DNA of 64,000 nt from Alteromonadaceae bacterium M269. GTDB lineage: Bacteria; Pseudomonadota; Gammaproteobacteria; Enterobacterales; Alteromonadaceae. Both the position numbers and the translations under genes were made by a program. This document shows, in pieces, positions 43,666 to 53,286 of this stretch. The number at the start of each line of letters is the position of its first letter. Position 1 is the stretch's first letter. The stretch is taken from NCBI GenBank assembly GCA_004353515.1, contig SMNZ01000002.1:806001-870000 (forward strand). Reading direction: 5' to 3'. The notes below the pieces were generated by a model. The model ran no database searches. It saw only the letters and a program-made list of their open reading frames with translations, and had not been told where the DNA came from.

Positions 43666-45333
43666 ATGAATATAAGTAAACGCGCCTTCATTTCACATAT
43701 CTATTTTCAGCAAGTTCACGCCAAAGTTATTTGGAGTTATCTGGCTTTGTTATTGTCGGCTTTTTCCTATGCTGATCCGTCACAAGGATTCGATGTTAAA
43801 GCGCATTTAAGTCATTCAGTGAGTAGCCAATCTACTTTGTATAACCCCGAAGCGGTTATTCCATCGCAGTGTTATACGAAAACGGAAGGGGAGTACAATC
43901 CCTGTTATGCATGCCATCAATTTTCTTCGCCTGGACATGTCAATCGGATGGATGACGGGGAGTTGCAAGGAAGTTATGACTTTTCTGATATTGGTGTTAC
44001 GAATCATTGGGTTAATTTGTTTGAAGATCGTCGCCCGAGAATTGCTAAAACAACTGACAAGCAAATTCAGGACTATATAAATCAGGACAATTACACCTCT
44101 TTAGCTTCCAATCTTAAAAAACGTAACTGGCAGGGTTGGATTCCGGATCTGGAGAACTTGGAGCTTGGCCCCGAAGCTTTTGATGAAATGGGTTTTGCAA
44201 AGGACGGAAGTGATTGGGTGACATATAACTATTCACCGTTACCTTCGACATTCTGGCCAACAAACGGCTCAACGGATGATGTGATGATTCGATTGCCACA
44301 ATCATTCCGATTGGATGAAAAAGGGAATTATAACCGTGATATTTATCTATTGAATTTAAGCATTGTTGAAGCAGCAATTAAAAACTTCCGCGTTATCAGC
44401 ATCCCGGATATGGATGAAAAAAAGCTTGGGTTGGATTTAGATGGCGATGGTCACTTAACTATCGCAACACAATTGAAGCGTCCGAAGTTTTACTTGGGTA
44501 AAGCCTCTGATATTAAAGTCCAAACCAACTTATATCCGAAATCGACAGAATTCTTACATACTGTTCGATATGTTGGTGTCGATGAAGAGACTGGCGAAAT
44601 CTTTAATCCTAAACGCATGAAAGAAGTGCGTTACATGGTGAAAACCAAGGCGATACGCAAATCGACACTAGGGAACTTTTATGCAGAAGAGCAGCAGGAT
44701 AAGTTTGAGGGAAATCTACCTCGTTATCCGACCTTGGGTGATAAAGGAATAGATAATAAGTTTGGATGGTTATTGAGCGGCTTTATTGAAGATGCAGAGG
44801 GGGAGTTACGCCCACAAGTCTACGAAGAACAGCTGTTTTGCATGGGGTGCCACACAACGATAGGAAGTATTGTCGATAGTACTTTTTCATTTTCCAGAAA
44901 GCCGGATGGGGCTGCAGGGTGGGGTTACATTGATCTTAAGGATATGAGTGATGTGCCGACCTACGGAGAAAATGAAGGTGCAGTAAAAGCTTACTTGCGT
45001 CGTGTAGGAGGTGGCAATGAGTTTAGGATTAACGAAGAAATGCAAACGCGATTTTTTAATACTAATGGAAGCCTCAACGAGGAAGCATTGAAATCAACAA
45101 TGACGCTTTATGACATCATCGCACCTTCTGTAGAGCGCGCCATGAAGCTCAATAAAGCTTATAAAACCATTGTTGAAGATCAGGACTTTATCTTCGGACG
45201 AGACGCTAACATCGCGCCAGCGGATAATGTGTATAAAGAGATTAATACTGAGATACCTCCGTTAGAACCTGAGTTCAGGCACAGTTCTGATATCAGGCTT
45301 AATTGGTCTGAGAAGCAGCAAACAATCCGTTAA
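43666..45333 (+). CDS. Secreted diheme cytochrome c-like protein
   Basis: 555 residues with a long N-region and signal peptide cut near F-S-Y-A. Two C-x-x-C-H haem attachment motifs: C-Y-A-C-H (80-84), close to the N-terminus, and C-M-G-C-H in the last third, with about 310 residues between them. I do not recognise the family. The calcium-like loop D-L-D-G-D-G-H-L lies between the motifs. It should be a periplasmic redox protein that needs the Ccm system. It follows the DUF839 gene after a terminator and is 25 bases upstream of the next membrane-protein gene, hence likely co-transcribed with the latter. Confidence 0.72.
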   Translation: MNISKRAFISHIYFQQVHAKVIWSYLALLLSAFSYADPSQGFDVKAHLSHSVSSQSTLYNPEAVIPSQCYTKTEGEYNPCYACHQFSSPGHVNRMDDGELQGSYDFSDIGVTNHWVNLFEDRRPRIAKTTDKQIQDYINQDNYTSLASNLKKRNWQGWIPDLENLELGPEAFDEMGFAKDGSDWVTYNYSPLPSTFWPTNGSTDDVMIRLPQSFRLDEKGNYNRDIYLLNLSIVEAAIKNFRVISIPDMDEKKLGLDLDGDGHLTIATQLKRPKFYLGKASDIKVQTNLYPKSTEFLHTVRYVGVDEETGEIFNPKRMKEVRYMVKTKAIRKSTLGNFYAEEQQDKFEGNLPRYPTLGDKGIDNKFGWLLSGFIEDAEGELRPQVYEEQLFCMGCHTTIGSIVDSTFSFSRKPDGAAGWGYIDLKDMSDVPTYGENEGAVKAYLRRVGGGNEFRINEEMQTRFFNTNGSLNEEALKSTMTLYDIIAPSVERAMKLNKAYKTIVEDQDFIFGRDANIAPADNVYKEINTEIPPLEPEFRHSSDIRLNWSEKQQTIR

Positions 45334-45358
45334 TACCTTATAAGTTGGGACTGGCGTT

Positions 45359-46075
45359 ATGGAATATCCTTTATTTGATTTTGTCATGGCAAGCCTTGTG
45401 ATGGGTGTTGGCATAGGCGCAGATGTCGCTATCGCAACTATGATGCGAGCTGAGCAACTGCGTCGAGCTCGGTTTGTTCTGCATTGGACTATTGGTGTTA
45501 CGCTGACTCATACGCTTTTCCCAATGATGGGATATCTTCTAACTTATTTTAGTATTCAGCTGTCTCCAGCTATCACTCCTATCGTTGGTTTGATAGCGTT
45601 TGGGTGTATAGCCAAATTCTTATACGAAGAGTTAGGGGCTTATGTTCAAGAGGACACGGAAAAGTCTGAAAATACACAATTGATGGTAACTTTAGGGCTG
45701 ATCTTAGCGGTGAGTTGGGATGCATTGTGGTCTGGGCCTGCAAAGTCTGCTCAAGTGATTGGCTGGCCTGAGTTATTTGTTTGGATGTCGTTTCTGGTGG
45801 TAGGCGTCATAGTAGCGTTATGCGCCTTAGCTGGGCTCAAATTGGCTAAACGCTTATCTAACATGGTTTATAGTAAAAAGGTACTGTTTAGCCAATACTT
45901 AGGGATGTGGATTCAATATTCTGTAATTGGTTATTTTGGTTTACTTGCTCTGATGCGCTATACGCTCGATATAGAAATTCACTGGTGGCAGATTCTGTCT
46001 TTGTGTGCGCTGAGTATGTTGGTTGTTATGGAAACACTTCAGATTCGGCGCAAACTCATTACACAGCTGGCGTAA
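45359..46075 (+). CDS. Six-helix membrane protein, LysE/MntP-like
   Basis: 238 residues with six hydrophobic segments in two groups of three, separated by a charged loop (Q-E-D-T-E-K-S-E-N). The first helix has G-V-G-I-G-A-D-V-A-I-A and the fourth S-W-D-A-L-W-S-G-P-A-K-S, pairing an Asp and small residues in equivalent positions, as in MntP and LysE-type exporters. Resemblance is weak and the substrate is unknown. Together with the diheme protein upstream it may form a membrane redox or export unit. It converges with lpxH (12 bases apart). Confidence 0.65.
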   Translation: MEYPLFDFVMASLVMGVGIGADVAIATMMRAEQLRRARFVLHWTIGVTLTHTLFPMMGYLLTYFSIQLSPAITPIVGLIAFGCIAKFLYEELGAYVQEDTEKSENTQLMVTLGLILAVSWDALWSGPAKSAQVIGWPELFVWMSFLVVGVIVALCALAGLKLAKRLSNMVYSKKVLFSQYLGMWIQYSVIGYFGLLALMRYTLDIEIHWWQILSLCALSMLVVMETLQIRRKLITQLA

Positions 46076-46087
46076 GTAGAAAGCTGA

Positions 46088-46816
46088 CTACGAAAAGCGG
46101 CGAGTTTCTAGCTGGTAGCTGTCAGGAGTAAAGGACAACACGCTACCTTGTGTGTACCAATCTCCTAGCACGATACGTTCAGCTTGAGCGCCATCAATAT
46201 CAATTTGATGGATATCAGGGCGATGGGTGTGACCATGAATGAGTCGATTAACTTTGTGCATCTTCATGCTTTTAGTCACTTCGTCAGGTGTTACATCCAT
46301 AATATCCTGGCTGAGATTTTGCTGAGTTTGTTTACTCTTTTTTCTGCCGTTTTCGGCGATATTCCTGCGGGTGGTCAGAGGCAACATTAAAACCATTCTA
46401 GGCCACCACCATCCGCGCGATTTCTTACGAAACTTCTGATAAGCAATATCGCGAGTACAGAGTTGGTCACCATGCATGATGAGCGTTGGCTCACCGTAAA
46501 GGTCGATAACGTGCTCTTCGGGTAAAAGCGTCATACCGGCTCTATCTGCAAAAGTTTTTCGAACTAAAAAGTCTCGGTTTCCATGGATAAAAAATATGGG
46601 AACCCCTTTGTCGGATAAGGTTTTAAACGCCTCCGTAACACGGCTGGTAAATTCGTTGATATCGTCATCACCTAGCCAAGCCTCAAATAAATCACCGAGC
46701 ACGTATAAAGCATCGGCTTTAGTAGCCTCATCCGATAAAAATTTCTCCAAACAAGAGGTGATATCGGGTCTGTCGGCACTTAAATGAAGGTCAGCAATGA
46801 AGTAGGTGATAGGCAT
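46088..46816 (-). CDS. lpxH: LpxH, UDP-2,3-diacylglucosamine diphosphatase
   Basis: 242 residues from ATG 46816, which gives M-P-I-T-Y-F-I-A-D-L-H-L, the usual N-terminus; the ATG at 46840 lies in a hairpin arm and is unlikely. Metallophosphatase motifs are complete: A-D-L-H-L, L-G-D-L-F-E-A-W, H-G-N-R-D-F, M-H-G-D-Q-L-C and H-G-H-T-H-R-P. It makes lipid X from UDP-diacylglucosamine in lipid A synthesis. It lies downstream of ppiB on the same strand, across a 35-base gap with an 8-bp hairpin (ACATAGAG type, 46838-46868). Confidence 0.95.
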   Translation of the reverse strand: MPITYFIADLHLSADRPDITSCLEKFLSDEATKADALYVLGDLFEAWLGDDDINEFTSRVTEAFKTLSDKGVPIFFIHGNRDFLVRKTFADRAGMTLLPEEHVIDLYGEPTLIMHGDQLCTRDIAYQKFRKKSRGWWWPRMVLMLPLTTRRNIAENGRKKSKQTQQNLSQDIMDVTPDEVTKSMKMHKVNRLIHGHTHRPDIHQIDIDGAQAERIVLGDWYTQGSVLSFTPDSYQLETRRFS

Positions 46817-46875
46817 GTTTGTACAACTTGAAGTTAACATAGAGCGAGCTTAGTTCTCACTCTATGTATGAGGGA

Positions 46876-47379
46876 TTAAGCTTCGTCGACTGTTGTGCTT
46901 AATATAACGATATCATCAACAGGTACATCTTGGTGGAAGCCGTTATTGCCTGTTTCCACTGCTTTGATTTTTTCTACAACATCCATACCTTCAACAACTT
47001 TAGCGAATACACAGTATCCCCAGCCTTGCTCAGATTCATTACGGAAGTTAAGGAAGTCATTATCGGCAACATTAATAAAGAACTGACAAGTTGCTGAGTG
47101 CGGATCGTTAGTACGCGCCATAGCGACAGTACCTAAGGCATTTTTAACGCCGTTATTGGCTTCATTAGCAACTGGATCTTTTGTCGGTTTTTGTTCCATA
47201 CCAGCTTCAAAGCCGCCACCTTGGATCATAAATCCATTGATAACACGGTGGAAAATTGTGTTGTCGTAAAATCCCTCTTTAGCGTAAGCCAGGAAGTTTT
47301 CAACAGTTTTGGGCGCTTCTTCGACCATCAAACTTAGCTTAATAACGCCGTAGTTGGTTTTAAAGGTGACCATAGTCAT
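46876..47379 (-). CDS. ppiB: PpiB, cytoplasmic peptidyl-prolyl isomerase (cyclophilin)
   Basis: 167 residues, no signal peptide. Cyclophilin landmarks: [30 protein letters not shown] and [13 protein letters not shown] 47379 and ATG 47373 are both possible; AGGA lies four and ten bases away, respectively. Adjacent to lpxH and divergent from cysS, a common arrangement. Confidence 0.95.
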   Translation of the reverse strand: MTMVTFKTNYGVIKLSLMVEEAPKTVENFLAYAKEGFYDNTIFHRVINGFMIQGGGFEAGMEQKPTKDPVANEANNGVKNALGTVAMARTNDPHSATCQFFINVADNDFLNFRNESEQGWGYCVFAKVVEGMDVVEKIKAVETGNNGFHQDVPVDDIVILSTTVDEA

Positions 47380-48004
47380 AGTGTCCTAATAAAGAAAAGG
47401 CGGATTCTAGCCGAAACGTGGCAATTAGCAACGTTCCAACTGCGATTTTTGCGATAGATTCGTAAGTTAGATTATAACACTTTATGAATATGCCCGTTAT
47501 CCTTGAAAATGCCTGTTTGTTGGCTGCGCGCTTTCACCACAATCACTTAGTTTATCTAAGCTCATGTAGATTCAATCACTTGCCGCCTCCACGCATTTCC
47601 AATGATTTTGGGCATAGAAATGAGTTTACAGGTCATATCACTAAAAGACAGAATTTATAGCTAAATCAGTATTAAAGGTGATAGTCAGTTGGAATAAAAA
47701 ACGGTTTAGGCAAGGTTAATGATTGAAGGCATAGCCAGTCTACGTCGAGATCATTAAATGTAGAATAAACCGTTTTTCAACCAACCTTTTAGGCGCCTTC
47801 CAGCATACTCGTTTCTTTGTTATACCTGCTCACAAGGCAATCAGCATTCTTTCACAGGTATGCCTTGAATCAAGCAGGCTGGACTGGCGCTGACAATCGC
47901 ATTTAATATTGATTTAGCTATATACTAATCTTTAGATGCAGCAACGCCCCTGTTGATGCTAAAATCGCCGCTCTTAAATTTTAGTTAAAAGGAATAAAAC
48001 GTAG
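47380..48004. other. ppiB-cysS intergenic region with a long inverted repeat
   Basis: 625 bases without a gene. AAAAACGGTTTA (47697-47708) pairs perfectly with TAAACCGTTTTT (47766-47777), and flanking GTTGG/CCAAC extends the repeat to 47688-47785, enclosing about 57 bases. A T-tract follows on the plus strand (CTTTT). It may be a small RNA with a terminator or a decayed MITE. The remainder should hold the cysS and ppiB promoters. No T-box-like or tRNA sequence was found. Confidence 0.45.
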
Positions 48005-49387
48005 ATGCTTCAGATATATAACACATTAACCCGTCAAAAAGAGGCCTTTAAGCCAATTGAACCTGGCAAGGTGGGTTTGTATGTCTGTGGTATTACCGTT
48101 TATGACCTTTGTCATATGGGGCATGCAAGGACATACTTAAGCTTTGATGTGATGGTGCGTTATCTCCGTCATGCAGGGTATGAAGTCAATTATGTGCGCA
48201 ATATCACAGATGTAGACGACAAAATTATTAAGCGTGCACAAGAAAATGGCGAGACTCATGATCAACTGACAGAGCGTACAATTGCCATGATGCATGAAGA
48301 CTTTGCATCTATTGGGTTGTTGGAGCCTGATGTTGAGCCACGTGTAACAACACATATGGATGAGATTATTGATGTTATCCAAAGGCTTATTGATAAGAAA
48401 CACGCCTACGAGACAGAGTCAGGCGATGTGCTGTTTGAAGTGGGTACTTTCTCAGATTACGGCAACCTAAGTAAGCAAGATCTTGAGCAGCTTAATGCTG
48501 GGTCTAGGGTCGACGTCGATGAAAACAAGAAAGACCCAATGGACTTCGTACTTTGGAAAGCTACTAAGCCCGGCGAACCTTCTTGGTCATCGCCATGGGG
48601 TGACGGTCGTCCTGGGTGGCATATCGAATGTTCCGCAATGAATCATAAACATTTGGGTGCTCAATTCGATATTCACGGTGGTGGTTCGGATCTTACTTTC
48701 CCTCATCACGAGAATGAAATTGCTCAATCATGCTGTGCGTTTGATACGCCTTACGTTAATTACTGGGTTCATTCTGGCATGGTGCAGGTCAACCAGGAAA
48801 AGATGTCAAAATCCTTAGGCAACTTTTTTACCTTGCGTGACGTGCTTGAAAGCTACGATGCAGAAACATTGAGATATTTCCTGTTATCTGCACATTACCG
48901 TAGCCAATTGAATTATTCAGAAGAGAATATTGTGCAATCAAGAGCTGCTCTTGAGAGGTTATATACAGCGTTGCGTGATGCAACACCAGCAACAGATGTA
49001 GAGATTGCAGATTCGCCTTATACAGCACGTTTTAACAAAGCGATGGATGATGATTTTAATACGCCAGAAGCCTTTGCGGTATTGTTTGATTTAGCAAAAG
49101 ATATCAATAAGAGCAAAGGCAATGAACACGAGGCAAATCAATTAGCGGGTGTTCTATTAAAACTAGGCAGTATTTTAGGACTGTTACAGCAATCACCGAA
49201 CGAATATTTGCAAGGTGCTGGTTCAAATGAGCTGGACGTTGAACGTATTGGACAGCTCATTGTAGCCAGAAACGAAGCTCGAGCTAACAAAGATTGGGCT
49301 GGTGCAGATGCTGCTCGTGATGAGCTGACTGCGATGGGAGTTGTTTTAGAAGATGGTGCTAGCGGAACGACTTGGAGACAAGCTTAG
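48005..49387 (+). CDS. cysS: CysS, cysteinyl-tRNA synthetase
   Basis: 460 residues (E. coli 461). Class I signatures: [11 protein letters not shown] (HIGH-type) and K-M-S-K-S-L (KMSKS-type); zinc ligands in Y-V-C-G-I-T, W-H-I-E-C-S-A and the following H-H-E-N-E. It charges tRNA-Cys. AAGGA lies upstream of the ATG at 48005. The next gene begins 24 bases after its stop. Confidence 0.97.
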   Translation: MLQIYNTLTRQKEAFKPIEPGKVGLYVCGITVYDLCHMGHARTYLSFDVMVRYLRHAGYEVNYVRNITDVDDKIIKRAQENGETHDQLTERTIAMMHEDFASIGLLEPDVEPRVTTHMDEIIDVIQRLIDKKHAYETESGDVLFEVGTFSDYGNLSKQDLEQLNAGSRVDVDENKKDPMDFVLWKATKPGEPSWSSPWGDGRPGWHIECSAMNHKHLGAQFDIHGGGSDLTFPHHENEIAQSCCAFDTPYVNYWVHSGMVQVNQEKMSKSLGNFFTLRDVLESYDAETLRYFLLSAHYRSQLNYSEENIVQSRAALERLYTALRDATPATDVEIADSPYTARFNKAMDDDFNTPEAFAVLFDLAKDINKSKGNEHEANQLAGVLLKLGSILGLLQQSPNEYLQGAGSNELDVERIGQLIVARNEARANKDWAGADAARDELTAMGVVLEDGASGTTWRQA

Positions 49388-49411
49388 TGAGTAAACAAGT
49401 GCGAGTTTGTT

Positions 49412-50884
49412 ATGGCTAAGGATACATTTGGTCAATCTAGTGCAACGCATGCAATCTCTGTACTTGTACGGAAGATCCATGATGCGAGCTCGGTTGGGGA
49501 TTCTCTATACGAGCAAGCAACGACTTTTTTTGAGAAGTGGCCTGCGCAAGAAGAAAAACTCGAGCGTTTAACTCAAGAGCATAAAGCGGCAGTTGAGCAA
49601 GCGACAAAAGATAAGAAAAGCAAAGACAAAGTTAAGCAAGCTGATGTCGCGAAACGCAAAGTCAAAGCATTCCAACAGGAGTTGACGGATGAAAGAGAAA
49701 CTCGGCTCCGCAATATGTTGGATGTGTGCAAAGAGGCGCTAAGCCTGGTTGAAGCGCATGATACTAACTTAACCAATAGTTATAGCGCTAAGGTTCTCGG
49801 GACCTTATTGCTGCTTAATGGTGAAGGCCCTAACTTAGCCCAACGTAACCAAAAAGCTAAACACCTTTACAAAGGGATTTTAGCCTTGAGATTATTGGAT
49901 AAGCTTCTCCTCGAAGATCAAATTACCAACACTTATGTGTTGAGTAAGTACAAGGAGAAAGTTGTTTCTGAGAATGATTCGGACAAAGTCGACTTTGAAC
50001 ATTGTCCGTTTCGTCGCGATGTGCAAATACCATTATTAATGGCTGCACTTATTCAGGATATCGGAAATTATCACCCTGATGCGCAAGCCATACTAAAAGG
50101 TAAGGAAGGCGATCTTGATGAGTTCCGAATGCTGGATTTGCAGCAGCGTAAAGCGCTATTGAAGATTGGCTACGAGCAGGGCATGCGTTACACCAAAGAA
50201 GGTTTAGGTGTTAGCCGTTACATTGGTAACTCTCGTGATGAGCGCGAAGCCTTCAACAAAAATGAACTGGATAAGCTGGTCTTTCTCAGAACATTACTAA
50301 AGAGCGCGTTGTCTCCTCAACATGGTATTGGAAATCTGCTCAAGATACCGCAAGTTTATGCATCTGTCGTTTTATCAACTAAAGCAAACCACGAGTATTG
50401 CCGCATACCCAAAGTCAATTTAGTGCTCAAAAAAGGTGCGGAGAATAAGGCGTTTAGCCATATTGTTGTTGACTACTTTATTCAGATTACTGGCACATTC
50501 CCTCAAGGTTTTGGTATTACTTACATTCCTAAGGATGCCGATAAAAATGAGCTTGATCGATACGAATATGGTGTCGTCATCGGTTTGTATCCTTCTAACC
50601 CTGATGCGCCACTGTGTCGTGCAGCAACCAGAAACTTGACCTTTAACTCATTTGGTATGAATTACATCGTGAGTAAAAGCACTAATCTCTATTTCTCTCA
50701 GGCAAGAAAGAAGCTAGAAAAGGTGAGTGAGTCGAGGTTAAGAGAAATCTTAAGCAAGCTATGGTCAAACTATGATGAAAAAATTGATCTTGAGTTGATA
50801 CCAGCTTGTTGGCAGCCACATGAATATTTCTCCTACAAGAAACACCAGAACCTTTGGAATAAGGCTACAACCTTTAGAAATTAG
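49412..50884 (+). CDS. Unknown protein with coiled coil and degenerate HD-like core
   Basis: 490 residues, soluble. Residues about 40-105 form a Lys/Glu/Gln-rich coiled coil (E-K-L-E-R-L-T-Q-E-H-K). The central block L-L-M-A-A-L-I-Q-D-I-G-N-Y-H-P (about 208-222) resembles the A-x-L-x-H-D-I-G of HD-GYP phosphodiesterases, with Gln in place of the metal-binding His; a second helix G-I-G-N-L-L-K-I-P-Q-V-Y-A-S-V-V is placed where HD-GYP proteins carry further ligands. If the resemblance is real the enzyme is probably inactive or a nucleotide sensor. It follows cysS closely and may be co-transcribed. Confidence 0.7.
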   Translation: MAKDTFGQSSATHAISVLVRKIHDASSVGDSLYEQATTFFEKWPAQEEKLERLTQEHKAAVEQATKDKKSKDKVKQADVAKRKVKAFQQELTDERETRLRNMLDVCKEALSLVEAHDTNLTNSYSAKVLGTLLLLNGEGPNLAQRNQKAKHLYKGILALRLLDKLLLEDQITNTYVLSKYKEKVVSENDSDKVDFEHCPFRRDVQIPLLMAALIQDIGNYHPDAQAILKGKEGDLDEFRMLDLQQRKALLKIGYEQGMRYTKEGLGVSRYIGNSRDEREAFNKNELDKLVFLRTLLKSALSPQHGIGNLLKIPQVYASVVLSTKANHEYCRIPKVNLVLKKGAENKAFSHIVVDYFIQITGTFPQGFGITYIPKDADKNELDRYEYGVVIGLYPSNPDAPLCRAATRNLTFNSFGMNYIVSKSTNLYFSQARKKLEKVSESRLREILSKLWSNYDEKIDLELIPACWQPHEYFSYKKHQNLWNKATTFRN

Positions 50885-50906
50885 CTAGCTTGAAGTTTTT
50901 GAGGTT

Positions 50907-53090
50907 CTACTTAACAACTTCAAACTCTGCTTGTAACTTGGTTGTAGAACATCCACCTATCCACACGTGAAAAAGACCTGGCTCGGTTGTTAGTTTCATC
51001 TTTCTATTATAGAACGCTAAGTCTTTGGTATGTATGGAGAAGCATAGTTTTCGAGTTTCACCCGGTTGAAGAAAGTTTCGTTGAAACCCTTTCAATTCTT
51101 TAATTGGACGAGTGATATTACCTACAAGATCTCGTATATAGAGTTGTGAAATTTCTACGGCAGCGAGTTGCCCTGTATTAGTAACTGTCGCTGTAATTTC
51201 GATTCCTTCACCAATACGTACTTGTTGCTTGTTAGTAGTAATGTCCCTGTACTCAAACTCTCCATATGACAAGCCGTAACCAAAGGGATAAAGAGGGGAG
51301 AAGTGCGTATCTAGATGAGTGGCACTCATGCCGAGTGAAGTTTGTTCGGCACGTTGTGGAATATCATTCATGTGGATAAAGCTATCTTCTGTCGCTGGTT
51401 TGCCAGAGTGTTTTTGTGAATAGTAGATAGGAATCTGTCCGATTTTTCGCGGAAATGTAATGGGTAGCTTTCCAGATGGAGAATGCTTACCAAATAATAG
51501 GTCTGCAATTGCAGGTCCACCCATGGTTCCAGGGTGCCAACAATAAAGTAGTGCATCAATGTCAGGCAATATAGATTCCAAAGTGAGCGGCCTACCGGCC
51601 ATAACGACCAGTATTATCGGTCTACCGCAGCTGGATAGTGTTTTTATTAAAGCTTCTTGAGCACCAGGAAGGCCGATATCAGCACGGCAATGCGCTTCTC
51701 CAGACAAGATGGATTCTTCACCCAAGACAACAATGGCAACGTCAGAGGATAGAACTGCTTCTTTCGCTGAATGGAATTCGTCTTGGCTGCAATCTCGGGT
51801 GTTCTGTAACCCCTTCACATAATTGATTTTTATGCTGTCGCCAACTTCGTTTTTAATGGCATCTAAGCAAGTGACTGAATAATCCGGATCACCATCGAAT
51901 ATCCAAGTACCGAGTTGTTCGTAACCATCGTCAGCTAATGGACCGATAACGGCAACAGAATTCAGAGAATCTAGAGATAAAGGAAGTACTTGCCTTTTAT
52001 TCTCTAATAAAACACAGCTTTCTAATACGATATCTTTAGCCAGCTTTAAATGATGACCGTTGGCAAGGGCTGGGTAGTCCGATTGCTTGGTATAAGCTGA
52101 ATCGAACAAACCTAAATCATGTTTTAGCGATAAAATCCGACTAACCGCCGAATCTATTTGTTGGATAGACAATCTATTTTCCGTGATTAACTCTCTGAGG
52201 TGCTTTTCATAAGTATTGCTCACCATTTCCATATCAACGCCAGCGTTCGCTGCTTCGTAAGCTGATTCTTTATCGTTCTCTGTGAGTCCATGAATTTGCA
52301 ATTGCGCGATGGATTCCCAATCGCTAACAACGAACCCTTGATAGCCCCATTCTTTGCGGAGTATGTCTTTTAGCAACCATTCATTTCCTGAAGCTGGGAT
52401 ACCGTTAAGGTCGCTAAAGGAAGACATAAAACTCGCTATCCCTGCGTCCGCTAGTTTTTTAAATGGCGGCATGTAGGTGTTACGCAGCTCAGATTCGGGA
52501 ATATTGGTTGTGCAATAATCTCTGCCACTCTCCGATGCGCCGTAACCAACAAAGTGTTTTGCACAGGACGCAATAGCGCCTAGACCGTTAAAATTGTCTT
52601 GTTGATACCCCTGCATCATAGCGATTGCCAGTTCAGAACAAAGATAAGGGTCTTCACCAAAACCTTCAGCTACTCGTCCCCAACGTGGATCTCTGCTGAT
52701 ATCAACCATAGGTGAGAAGGTCCAGTTGATTCCGCAACTCGCTGCTTCAACGGCACTTATGTGGGCAGCATGTTGGATCAACGTTGGATTCCAAGATGCC
52801 GCTTGACCCAAAGGAATAGGGAAAATGGTTTTAAAGCCATGAATAACATCGCGACCTATCAGCAGAGGAATGCCTAATCGACTTTCAGTTACTGCAATAC
52901 GCTGAATTTCGTTGATGACATCTAGGCTCACTTCGTTAATGACAGAACCGACCTGGCCTCGACGAATTTTCGCAGCAAGTTCTTCAGAGACTTTTCCGTA
53001 GTTACCTGATAACTGGCTCATTTGACCAATCTTTTCAGTTAAGGTCATTTGTTGAAGTAATTCGCTTATGCGCACTTTTTTGTCTGACAT
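50907..53090 (-). CDS. GH3 family beta-glucosidase
   Basis: 727 residues. N-terminal barrel with L-L-I-G-R-D-V-I-H-G-F, F-S-P-M-V-D-I-S-R-D-P-R-W-G-R and K-H-F-V-G-Y-G; the nucleophile Asp lies in G-F-V-V-S-D-W. Then the alpha/beta sandwich (S-G-E-A-H-C-R-A-D, W-H-P-G-T-M-G-G) and a C-terminal fibronectin-III-like domain (I-T-A-T-V-T-N-T-G). BglX-like layout, but without a signal peptide, so it probably acts in the cytoplasm on imported beta-glucosides. It is divergent from the sugar transporter gene. A weak hairpin (TTGAAGTT/AACTTCAA, 50890-50923) spans its end. Confidence 0.93.
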   Translation of the reverse strand: MSDKKVRISELLQQMTLTEKIGQMSQLSGNYGKVSEELAAKIRRGQVGSVINEVSLDVINEIQRIAVTESRLGIPLLIGRDVIHGFKTIFPIPLGQAASWNPTLIQHAAHISAVEAASCGINWTFSPMVDISRDPRWGRVAEGFGEDPYLCSELAIAMMQGYQQDNFNGLGAIASCAKHFVGYGASESGRDYCTTNIPESELRNTYMPPFKKLADAGIASFMSSFSDLNGIPASGNEWLLKDILRKEWGYQGFVVSDWESIAQLQIHGLTENDKESAYEAANAGVDMEMVSNTYEKHLRELITENRLSIQQIDSAVSRILSLKHDLGLFDSAYTKQSDYPALANGHHLKLAKDIVLESCVLLENKRQVLPLSLDSLNSVAVIGPLADDGYEQLGTWIFDGDPDYSVTCLDAIKNEVGDSIKINYVKGLQNTRDCSQDEFHSAKEAVLSSDVAIVVLGEESILSGEAHCRADIGLPGAQEALIKTLSSCGRPIILVVMAGRPLTLESILPDIDALLYCWHPGTMGGPAIADLLFGKHSPSGKLPITFPRKIGQIPIYYSQKHSGKPATEDSFIHMNDIPQRAEQTSLGMSATHLDTHFSPLYPFGYGLSYGEFEYRDITTNKQQVRIGEGIEITATVTNTGQLAAVEISQLYIRDLVGNITRPIKELKGFQRNFLQPGETRKLCFSIHTKDLAFYNRKMKLTTEPGLFHVWIGGCSTTKLQAEFEVVK

Positions 53091-53286
53091 GTCGAAATAC
53101 GTTGCGGCTTCTAAATGTATCGATCATTGAACTTGGTCAGGTTTAGCTCAATACAAATAAGTCGAGCAGGACTTCTAGCACGATCAGAAGGGCTATTCAT
53201 CGATCATTTAAAGAGCTTTGACCGCTTCACCGTCTATTTTTTACCCTCCTACCGTTTTTCTGTTGTTCACCTAATCCATAGCTGTA
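53091..53286. promoter_or_regulatory. Divergent promoter region of the GH3 and transporter genes
   Basis: 196 bases between two divergent sugar genes. The ten bases ATCGATCATT occur twice in direct orientation (53119-53128 and 53199-53208), 80 bases apart. They may be operator half-sites of a local regulator, not present in this window. No other clear element was recognised. Confidence 0.35.

Noticed and set aside
47380..48004. T-box or tRNA gene upstream of cysS
   Set aside because: No tRNA cloverleaf, T-box core or specifier loop could be recognised; T-boxes are also not expected in this group.
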